Assembly (NCBI GenBank): GCA_042088665.1
Contig: JBELMB010000021.1
Location: 1-45,452 of the forward strand
Length of the DNA stretch: 45,452 nt
Direction of reading: 5' to 3'
Source of the DNA: JBELMB01 sp042088665
Lineage (GTDB): Bacteria > Pseudomonadota > Alphaproteobacteria > Rhodobacterales > Rhodobacteraceae
A program made the position numbers and the translations under genes. The stretch's first letter is position 1. Each line of letters opens with the position of its first letter. This document shows, one piece after another, positions 39,712-45,452 of this stretch. Under the pieces are notes generated by a model, which searched no databases, was not told the origin of the DNA, and was given only the letters and a program-made list of their open reading frames with translations.

Positions 39712-40491
39712 TCAGACGGCGCGTTCCAGCATCATTTTCTTGATCTCGGCGATCGCCTTGGCCGGGTTCAGACCCTTGGGGCAGGTCTTGGTGCAGTTCA
39801 TGATCGTGTGGCACCGGTAGAGTTTGAAGGGGTCTTCGAGTTGGTCCAGACGGTCTCCGGTTGCCTCGTCGCGTGAGTCGATGATCCAGCGGTAGGCGTG
39901 CAGCAGCGCTGCTGGTCCGAGGTAGCGGTCGCCGTTCCACCAGTAGCTTGGGCAAGAGGTGGAGCAGGACGCGCACATCACGCATTCGTACAAGCCGTCG
40001 AGCTTCTTGCGGTCTTCGATGGACTGCTTCCATTCTTTGGCCGGGCGGTTTGTCTTGGTCTCGAGCCAGGGCATGATCGAGGCGTGCTGGGCGTAGAAAT
40101 GCGTCAGGTCGGGGATCAGGTCCTTGACCACGGGCATATGCGGCAGGGGGTAGATCTTGACCGCGCCGTCGATCTCGTCGAGGCCATAGATGCAGGCCAG
40201 CGTGTTGATGCCGTCGATGTTCATCGCGCAGGAGCCGCAGATCCCTTCGCGGCAGGAACGGCGGAAGGTCAGGGTCGGGTCGATCTCGTTCTTGATCTTG
40301 ATCAGCGCGTCCAGAACCATCGGGCCACAGCTGTCCATATCCACCAGGTAGGTGTCGAGACGGGGGTTCTCACCATCGTCCGGAGACCAGCGATAGATCT
40401 GGAACTTGCGCACGTTCTTGGCGCCTTCCGGCTTTGGCCAGGTCTTGCCGGTGCGGATCGTGGAGTTTTTGGGGAGCGTGAATTGTACCAT
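39712..40491 (-). CDS. sdhB: Succinate dehydrogenase iron-sulfur subunit
   Basis: 259 aa. [2Fe-2S] ligands in SCREGICGSCAMNIDG plus the later Cys of NTLACIYG; [4Fe-4S] ligands in CVMCASCSTSCP; and the last cluster region CHTIMNCTKTCPKGLNP. It carries electrons from SdhA to quinone in complex II. It is the last sdh gene and is separated from sdhA by three unrelated genes, though still on one transcript direction. Confidence 0.98.
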   Translation of the reverse strand: MVQFTLPKNSTIRTGKTWPKPEGAKNVRKFQIYRWSPDDGENPRLDTYLVDMDSCGPMVLDALIKIKNEIDPTLTFRRSCREGICGSCAMNIDGINTLACIYGLDEIDGAVKIYPLPHMPVVKDLIPDLTHFYAQHASIMPWLETKTNRPAKEWKQSIEDRKKLDGLYECVMCASCSTSCPSYWWNGDRYLGPAALLHAYRWIIDSRDEATGDRLDQLEDPFKLYRCHTIMNCTKTCPKGLNPAKAIAEIKKMMLERAV

Positions 40492-40515
40492 GGAAGATCC
40501 TCGCGTGCAGATATA

Positions 40516-41316
40516 TCAAGAAGAAGAAGAGCCGCAGCGCGCGCCGCGTCTCAGATGCATGTCCGAACCCGTCTCAAAGACAGTGTCGTAGCCCAAGCCG
40601 AGCAGCAGATCGACGAGGTCGACCCGCCAGTGAGCGCGCGCGGCGACCTCGATGATCACATAGCCGGGCCAAAGTGAGGTGGGAGCGGTTTCAAAAAACG
40701 GGGCCAAGGCCTCGGCCTCGCACCCCTCGACGTCGATTTTCAACAGGTCGACCTGTGCCACGCCCAATGCGCGAAGACTGTCCAACAGCGGCCGCACGGC
40801 GGCCTTTTCGGCGCGCGCGTCCCGGGGATCGACGTCTTGAGCGAAGGCCTCGACCAGAGTATTGCGGCCAGCGTTGCCCGAGCTGACGGGATACTGCGTC
40901 AGGGTTCCGCGTTCGCCACCAACGGCCGCATGGAGGACGCTCACGTTCTGTGCGCGCGAAAAACTCGCGTTCTGCTGCAGTTTGCGCAGGGTGCGGGGAT
41001 GTGACTCAAAGCACGGCAACCGCGACCTGCAGGGCATCATGGCGCGGGCGACAAGTGCGTGGAGACCAATATTGGCGCCGATGTCAACAAAGACCTGCGC
41101 GCTGCGCAGCTCCGCGCGCGCAGGCGCGCGATCCTCGAACACTGCGTGGGTGCCAGAAGGGACGTCATCCAGCACGGAGATCTGGCTGCCGAGTTGCGCA
41201 CCAAGGCCGGGCACATCCAGACTGGCCTCATAAAGATCGGACGCGTCCAGACCGCGCCCATCCGGACCGGGCCTGTCAAACGCGGGCCTGTCAAGCGCGG
41301 GGCCACCGGCGGCCAT
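40516..41316 (-). CDS. FkbM-family methyltransferase
   Basis: 266 aa from ATG 41316. The SAM-binding motif is FVDIGANIGLHALVA and the FkbM signature is VDLLKIDVEGCEAEAL. The N-terminus holds short repeats (PALDRPAFDRPGPD, from a 15-bp duplication near 41279-41308). The C-terminus ends in a Ser run. FkbM enzymes O-methylate sugars or other small molecules. The ATG overlaps the stop of the lipoprotein gene (TGATG). sdhB starts only 24 bases downstream, so this gene sits inside the sdh operon. Confidence 0.85.
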   Translation of the reverse strand: MAAGGPALDRPAFDRPGPDGRGLDASDLYEASLDVPGLGAQLGSQISVLDDVPSGTHAVFEDRAPARAELRSAQVFVDIGANIGLHALVARAMMPCRSRLPCFESHPRTLRKLQQNASFSRAQNVSVLHAAVGGERGTLTQYPVSSGNAGRNTLVEAFAQDVDPRDARAEKAAVRPLLDSLRALGVAQVDLLKIDVEGCEAEALAPFFETAPTSLWPGYVIIEVAARAHWRVDLVDLLLGLGYDTVFETGSDMHLRRGARCGSSSS

Positions 41317-41672
41317 CACAGCCCCCCTGCCCCGGCCAGCAGCGCCGGCAGGCCCTCCTGCGCGAGGCAGGTGAGCGTTTCGGGCTTTGCGGTGATATCC
41401 GTGACGATCTGCACGGTGCTTTCCGTCGGCCCAAGCACCGCATCGGCGGCCAGTGCGCGCAATTGTTGCGCGTTGGCGTTGTCGATCAGGCAATCGAGCG
41501 TCGGCTCGAGCGGCACGCCGGGAAAACGCTCCATCACCACGGGGGTGATGGCAGAGCGCGCCGCCTCGCGCGCGAGCCTGTCCTGTGCCTGCGCAGAGCA
41601 CCCCCCCAGCCCGAGGGCGAGCAGGATCACGACCAGCACTCCCGCACCCGACACGGCGGCCCGCGGCCCCAC
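41316..41672 (-). CDS. Putative lipoprotein within the sdh operon
   Basis: From a GTG at 41672 the product (118 aa) begins with a lipoprotein signal, GPRAAVSGAGVLVVILLALG followed by lipobox LGGC. The mature part contains TLDCLIDNANAQQLRALAAD and ITAKPETLTCLAQEGLP. The start is uncertain because no strong ribosome-binding site is visible and the frame stays open upstream. It is coupled to the FkbM methyltransferase gene downstream. Function unknown. Confidence 0.65.
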   Translation of the reverse strand: MGPRAAVSGAGVLVVILLALGLGGCSAQAQDRLAREAARSAITPVVMERFPGVPLEPTLDCLIDNANAQQLRALAADAVLGPTESTVQIVTDITAKPETLTCLAQEGLPALLAGAGGL

Positions 41673-41758
41673 GAGGGGGACACAGCTGACGCCTGACTGC
41701 CGGCTCTCTGGCGGTCTGGTCACCTGTGCAAGGGCCGAGCGGCCCGCCTTATGCCGGG

Positions 41759-42067
41759 TCAGTTGGTGCAATAAAGCGTGCCTCGGTACATCTTGGGTGC
41801 GCCGGGCGGGCAATTGCGCGCCTCGACATTGATGTAGGGACGACCGCCGGGGCGCGGATGATAGCCCTGATAGCGGGTGGAATAGACCTGTCCCTGGCCA
41901 AGGCAGGCGTTCAGCGCGGCGGTGTACCGCTGCTGATAGCCATAGGCCCCTGCCCCGGCCGCCAACTGTTCGGCGTGGGTCATGCAGGCCGCACGCGCGC
42001 CCTTGTCGGCGAGCGCGGGAACGGAGGTCAGAGCGAAAAGCGTGATGGTGGCAGCCAGGATACGCAT
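41759..42067 (-). CDS. Small secreted protein between sdhA and sdhB
   Basis: 102 aa, signal peptide MRILAATITLFALTSVPALA, then a mature domain with four Cys residues (ACMTHAEQL, ALNACLGQG, ARNCPPGAP, LYCTN). The ATG shares a base with the TGA of sdhA (TGATG), so it is translated with sdhA. Function unknown. Confidence 0.75.
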   Translation of the reverse strand: MRILAATITLFALTSVPALADKGARAACMTHAEQLAAGAGAYGYQQRYTAALNACLGQGQVYSTRYQGYHPRPGGRPYINVEARNCPPGAPKMYRGTLYCTN

Positions 42068-43869
42068 CAGAAGGTCCTTACTTTCGGGGCAATTCTCGTA
42101 AGAGAGATACCACCTTCGGTCTCTTGCGTCAGCGGATCTTTGATCACGGGGCGGAAGCTGAGCGTGACCTCGGGGCCATCGACAGTGGCGACGGTGTGCA
42201 CCCGCCAGTTGTCGTCATCGCGCGAGGTGAAATCCTCATGCGCATGAGCGCCGCGGGATTCCTTGCGCGCCTCGGCACCGACGATGGTGGCCAGCGCATT
42301 GGGCATCAGGTTGGTCAGCTCAAGGCTTTCCATCAGGTCGGAGTTCCAGACGAGGCTGCGGTCAGAGACCTTGAGGTCGTTCATCTTGCCCGCGACGGCG
42401 GTCATCTTTTCGACGCCTTCGGCCATGGTCTTGGAGGTGCGGAAAACCGCGGCGTCGGCCTGCATGCATTTCTGCATTTCGAGCCGCAGATCGGCGGTGG
42501 GCATTTCGCCGTCGGCGTGGCGGATGCCATCAAAACGGTCGAAGCTTTTCGAGATTTCGGTCTTGGGCGCGGTGGGCACGGCGGTCGACGGGTCGACGAC
42601 CTGACCCGCGCGGATCGCGGCGGCGCGGCCAAAGACCACGAGGTCGATCAGCGAGTTGGACCCAAGGCGGTTGGCCCCATGCACCGAGGCGCAGCCTGCC
42701 TCGCCCACGGCCATGAGGCCCGGCACGATGGCGTTTGGATCTGCTTCGGTGGGGTCCAGCACTTCGCCCCAGTAGTTGGTCGGAATGCCGCCCATGTTGT
42801 AGTGCACCGTGGGCAGGACCGGGATCGGCTCCTTGGTGACATCGACACCGGCAAAGATCTTGGCGGATTCCGAAATGCCGGGCAGACGCTCTGCGAGCGC
42901 TTCGGCGGGCAGGTGGCTGAGGTTGAGGTGGATGTGATCCCCCTCGGCGCCCACACCGCGGCCCTCGCGGATCTCCATGGTCATGGAGCGCGAGACATAG
43001 TCGCGCGGCGCGAGGTCCTTGTAGGTGGGTGCGTAGCGTTCCATGAACCGCTCGCCCTCGGAATTGGTGAGATAGCCTCCCTCGCCGCGGGCCCCTTCGG
43101 TGATCAGGCAGCCGGAGCCGTAGATGCCGGTGGGGTGGAACTGCACGAATTCCATGTCTTGCAGCGGCAGGCCCGCGCGCGCCACCATGCCACCACCGTC
43201 ACCGGTGCAGGTATGGGCGGAGGTCGCGGAGAAATAGGCGCGCCCGTAGCCGCCGGTGGCCAGCACGGTCATCTTGGCGTTGAAGACATGGAAGGTGCCG
43301 TCGTCCAGCTTCCAGCACAGGACGCCCTTGCACTGGCCGTCTTCCATCAGCAGATCGATGGCGAAATACTCGATGTAGAACTCGGCGTTGTTCTTGAGGC
43401 TCTGGCCGTAGAGCGTGTGCAGGATGGCGTGGCCGGTCCGGTCGGCTGCGGCACAGGTGCGCTGCACGGGGGGACCTTCGCCGAATTCGGTGGTGTGGCC
43501 ACCGAAGGGACGCTGGTAGATCTTGCCCTCTTCGGTGCGCGAAAACGGCACGCCGTAATGCTCAAGCTCGTAGACGGCTTTGGGCGCCTCGCGGGCGAGG
43601 TATTCCATCGCGTCGGTGTCGCCCAGCCAGTCGGACCCCTTGACGGTGTCATACATGTGCCACTGCCAGTTGTCGGGGCCCATGTTCGACAGCGAAGCCG
43701 CGATGCCGCCCTGCGCGGCCACGGTGTGCGAGCGGGTCGGAAAGACCTTGGTCACGCAGGCCGTGCGCAGCCCCTGTTCCGCCATGCCCAGCGTCGCACG
43801 GAGGCCCGCGCCCCCGGCCCCGACGACCACGACGTCATAATCATGCGTCTCGTATTCGTAAGCAGCCAT
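42067..43869 (-). CDS. sdhA: Succinate dehydrogenase flavoprotein subunit
   Basis: 600 aa. FAD dinucleotide-binding VVVVGAGGAGLRATLGM at the N-terminus. The covalent-FAD His is in TRSHTVAAQGGI. Catalytic HPTGIYGSGCLITEGARGEG and ANRLGSNSLIDLVVFGRAAA follow, and the C-terminal helical domain contains ARKESRGAHAHEDF. It oxidises succinate to fumarate. It is preceded by the small secreted-protein gene and followed by another. Confidence 0.98.
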   Translation of the reverse strand: MAAYEYETHDYDVVVVGAGGAGLRATLGMAEQGLRTACVTKVFPTRSHTVAAQGGIAASLSNMGPDNWQWHMYDTVKGSDWLGDTDAMEYLAREAPKAVYELEHYGVPFSRTEEGKIYQRPFGGHTTEFGEGPPVQRTCAAADRTGHAILHTLYGQSLKNNAEFYIEYFAIDLLMEDGQCKGVLCWKLDDGTFHVFNAKMTVLATGGYGRAYFSATSAHTCTGDGGGMVARAGLPLQDMEFVQFHPTGIYGSGCLITEGARGEGGYLTNSEGERFMERYAPTYKDLAPRDYVSRSMTMEIREGRGVGAEGDHIHLNLSHLPAEALAERLPGISESAKIFAGVDVTKEPIPVLPTVHYNMGGIPTNYWGEVLDPTEADPNAIVPGLMAVGEAGCASVHGANRLGSNSLIDLVVFGRAAAIRAGQVVDPSTAVPTAPKTEISKSFDRFDGIRHADGEMPTADLRLEMQKCMQADAAVFRTSKTMAEGVEKMTAVAGKMNDLKVSDRSLVWNSDLMESLELTNLMPNALATIVGAEARKESRGAHAHEDFTSRDDDNWRVHTVATVDGPEVTLSFRPVIKDPLTQETEGGISLTRIAPKVRTF

Positions 43870-43893
43870 TTCGTTTCCCTCTTCGTCCTCGTC

Positions 43894-44310
43894 TCAGCCG
43901 GCGTTCTGTATCAGCGTGCCGCAGGCGGACATGTCTTCTGTGATCAGCTGTACGGTGAGGATCCCCTCACCGGTGAGCGCGCCCAGCTCCGCGGCATAGG
44001 CGCTTTCGTAGGGGGCCGTGTCCATCGCGACGACCGCGCGGTTGGCGGCGGTCATGAAGACAAGGTTTTCGCGGGCCCGGGCCAGTACGCGGGTGTCGGT
44101 GTCGTCGCCGGGCGCCATCAGCCCGCGCGCCTTCAGGACCCGGACCAGCCCGGCGCAGCGCACCAGACCGTTGACCATTCCCGCACCATCCTGCGCTTCG
44201 GCAAAGACCTCATACTTGGGGATGGGGGTCATCGGCTCCGCGGCGGCGTTCACCGGCAGGCACATGGCCAGCGTGAGGACCGCCAGGGCCGGGACCGCCC
44301 GGACGCACAT
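43894..44310 (-). CDS. Secreted protein between sdhD and sdhA
   Basis: 138 aa with a Sec signal peptide (MCVRAVPALAVLTLAMCLPV, cleavage after NAAAE). The mature part is helical with paired Cys (VRCAGLVRVLKARG and DMSACGTL). It begins one base after the sdhD stop and ends 24 bases before sdhA, so it belongs to the operon. Function unknown; a periplasmic role in complex II biogenesis is only a guess. Confidence 0.75.
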   Translation of the reverse strand: MCVRAVPALAVLTLAMCLPVNAAAEPMTPIPKYEVFAEAQDGAGMVNGLVRCAGLVRVLKARGLMAPGDDTDTRVLARARENLVFMTAANRAVVAMDTAPYESAYAAELGALTGEGILTVQLITEDMSACGTLIQNAG

Positions 44311-44311
44311 C

Positions 44312-44683
44312 TCAGAGCGCCAGTTTCGCGATGGAGAACACGCCGACGGCCATGATGCCGTAGCTCAGGATCATCGCGGCGAGCAGAGCCACTTTCTGTG
44401 CGAGCCCATGGACATAATCCTCGATCAGCACCTGTGCGCCCTCGTTGAAATGCTTCATCCCCACGACAAAGGTCAGCGCGGCGATGATCGCCGGGAACGG
44501 ACGGCTGTAGTAGGCGATCACCTCGTCATAGGTGCCGCCCAGAGCCGCACCGAAAGTGAACAGGAACAGCGGCATCAGGATCAGCAGCGCGACGGAGGAT
44601 TTTTTCATCGCCCATGCGTGCTCGGTCCCGGTTTTCGCGGCACCCCAGCCGATGGCGCGCTTACGGTCGGTCAGAAAAGCCAT
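44312..44683 (-). CDS. sdhD: Succinate dehydrogenase membrane anchor subunit SdhD
   Basis: 123 aa with three membrane helices (about 28-48, 62-80 and 98-118). The quinone/heme region includes HFNEGAQVLIEDYVHG, whose His and Asp-Tyr match the SdhD pattern. Lies ten bases downstream of sdhC. Confidence 0.95.
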   Translation of the reverse strand: MAFLTDRKRAIGWGAAKTGTEHAWAMKKSSVALLILMPLFLFTFGAALGGTYDEVIAYYSRPFPAIIAALTFVVGMKHFNEGAQVLIEDYVHGLAQKVALLAAMILSYGIMAVGVFSIAKLAL

Positions 44684-44693
44684 GTCAGCCTCC

Positions 44694-45077
44694 TCAGATC
44701 ACAACAATGGTGAAAACGGTCAGGATCACGGAGCCGATCACGCAGGCCCAGCCGAGCGCCTCTGCGCGGTCGATCTCCAGCATCATGGCCTGGTCAAAGA
44801 TCAGGTGTCGCACACCCGCCAGCAGGTGGTACCAGAGCGCCCAGACCGACCCCAGCAAGATCAGTTGCCCCAGAAACGACCGCACCACGGCATCCGCATA
44901 GGCGAAGTAATCGGGCCCGCTTGCAGCGGCGAGAAACCACCAGGCGACCATGAGAGACGCGAGGATCATCGCGTTGCCCGTGATGCGGGTGAGGATGGAT
45001 GTGATCGAGGTCAGTTGCGGGCGATAGACCTGAAGATGCGGCGAAAGCGGGCGGTTGCCCCGGTTCACGTCGGCCAT
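44694..45077 (-). CDS. sdhC: Succinate dehydrogenase cytochrome b556 subunit SdhC
   Basis: 127 aa from MADVNRGNRPLSPHLQVYRP. The RPLSPHLQVYRPQLTSITSILTR signature lies at the N-terminus. Heme-ligand His is in WYHLLAGVRHLIFDQ. Three membrane helices. The start at 45077 has AAGGA nine bases upstream; a longer frame begins within the promoter region and is rejected. First gene of the sdh operon. Confidence 0.96.
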   Translation of the reverse strand: MADVNRGNRPLSPHLQVYRPQLTSITSILTRITGNAMILASLMVAWWFLAAASGPDYFAYADAVVRSFLGQLILLGSVWALWYHLLAGVRHLIFDQAMMLEIDRAEALGWACVIGSVILTVFTIVVI

Positions 45078-45196
45078 GAGCGATGTCCTTGTCGAGTTCC
45101 GTTGGCCTTGTTTGTAATGGCTTTTCAAAGGCTGTCACGCGCCGCACCGCCGCAGGGGCGCGGTTTTTTGGCGCATTTGGAGGGATTATGCGCATT

Positions 45197-45227
45197 TGTG
45201 ATCACGCTTCAGCGAAGTGTGATCACA
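45197..45227 (-). promoter_or_regulatory. Paired GTGATCAC palindromes upstream of sdhC
   Basis: TGTGATCAC (45197-45205) and TGTGATCACA (45218-45227) are 21 bp apart, two helical turns. Together GTGATCACGCTTC, AGC and GAAGTGTGATCAC form a near-perfect inverted repeat (12 of 13). TGTGA...TCACA resembles Crp/Fnr-type half-sites. On the reverse strand a -10-like CATAAT lies just downstream, so the element should control sdhCDAB. Confidence 0.6.
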
Positions 45228-45255
45228 GTGTGACGAAAAAATGCGCAGTTCCGCT

Positions 45256-45411
45256 TCACGGGTGCCGAACCTTGGCCATCGCCCGACGTGGCGGCGGGAA
45301 TCGGCGCGGCATATGGTCGGTCTGGAGCCATGAGAACAGCGGAACCGGCGGCATGGCGCTCTTGTCGTCCGTTGGCAGCGGGTCTTCTGCAAAACCTTGG
45401 CGAAACTTCAT
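45256..45411 (-). CDS. Possible 51-aa protein upstream of the sdh operon
   Basis: A reverse-strand ATG at 45411 opens MKFRQGFAEDPLPTDDKSAM, continuing PPVPLFSWLQTD and ending in a basic Pro/Arg-rich tail (PRRFPPPRRAMAKVRHP). It has no signal peptide. The composition (acidic N-terminal half, Arg-rich end) is protein-like, but the ribosome-binding site is weak. It sits about 180 bases before sdhC with the paired palindromes between. It is a candidate only. Confidence 0.4.
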   Translation of the reverse strand: MKFRQGFAEDPLPTDDKSAMPPVPLFSWLQTDHMPRRFPPPRRAMAKVRHP

Positions 45412-45417
45412 GATGTG

Positions 45418-45452
45418 TTATCCGAATCGCTCCAGAACAAAGGGCGGTAGGG
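45418..45452 (+). repeat. 35-bp dispersed element, copy 2 (at window edge)
   Basis: 31 of 35 bases match 37639-37673, with identical 13-base left and 14-base right ends. The element may continue beyond the window. Confidence 0.75.

Overview
The window is chromosomal DNA from a Roseobacter-group member of the Rhodobacteraceae (Alphaproteobacteria). Base composition is uniformly GC-rich. Supporting gene content is the ccoGHIS oxidase-assembly cluster, a crotonyl-CoA carboxylase/reductase next to ethylmalonyl-CoA mutase (ethylmalonyl-CoA pathway), an HvrA/Spb-type H-NS protein, a LuxR/LuxI pair and full CtrA boxes (TTAA-N7-TTAAC). Almost all of the window is core chromosome; I see no transposase, integrase, CRISPR array, rRNA or tRNA.

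Layout. 1-3066: end of ccoG, then ccoH, ccoI and ccoS (cbb3 oxidase assembly). 3067-7077: intergenic palindromes, an Lrp-type regulator divergent from alanine dehydrogenase, mscL, a glutathione transferase and a YtoQ-like protein. 7431-10400: a small secreted protein and a large FAD/folate (dimethylglycine dehydrogenase-like) enzyme. 10401-13342: a 12-bp minisatellite and three unrecognised envelope or secreted proteins, one with an internally duplicated Cys-containing module. 13343-20347: the cell-shape cluster mreB, mreC, mreD, mrdA, rodA, with a reverse-strand TIR-domain/GH19-lysozyme composite wedged between mreB and mreC. 20368-22029: a GhrA-like reductase and rpe. 22162-26970: a reverse-strand acyl-CoA catabolic operon (ligase, MaoC hydratase, acyl-CoA dehydrogenase, APH-type kinase, thioesterase). 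27078-29711: an NADP-dependent reductase and a RecD-like helicase. 29772-31442: luxI, luxR and a small conserved-looking ORF, with a 20-bp lux box and a CtrA box. 31679-35793: ccr and ecm, divergent around a 764-bp intergenic region full of palindromes. 36131-39356: H-NS-like protein, deoD, a DUF1989 protein and an uncharacterised protein. 39712-45077: the sdhCDAB operon on the reverse strand with four extra genes inserted among the subunits.

How the genes fit together. Three metabolic blocks (succinate dehydrogenase, ethylmalonyl-CoA pathway, acyl-CoA operon) sit beside a quorum-sensing locus. The lux box in front of luxI indicates autoinduction. The CtrA box upstream of the small ORF/luxR, and an almost identical one upstream of the H-NS-like gene, suggest that the cell-cycle/differentiation regulator CtrA acts on quorum sensing and on a nucleoid protein. 

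The most unusual signals are: (i) the TIR/GH19 composite with a frame break; (ii) paired 25-bp palindromes with compensatory changes between ccr and ecm; (iii) three 24-bp tandem hairpin units ending at the mreB start; (iv) a family of CGCGGGG-loop-CCCCGCG palindromes, one of which supplies a gene's stop codon; (v) an exact 33-bp tandem repeat at the ecm N-terminus; (vi) a 25-codon ORF with a strong ribosome-binding site built over two hairpins downstream of ccr. All functional names come from reading the sequence; no database search was run.
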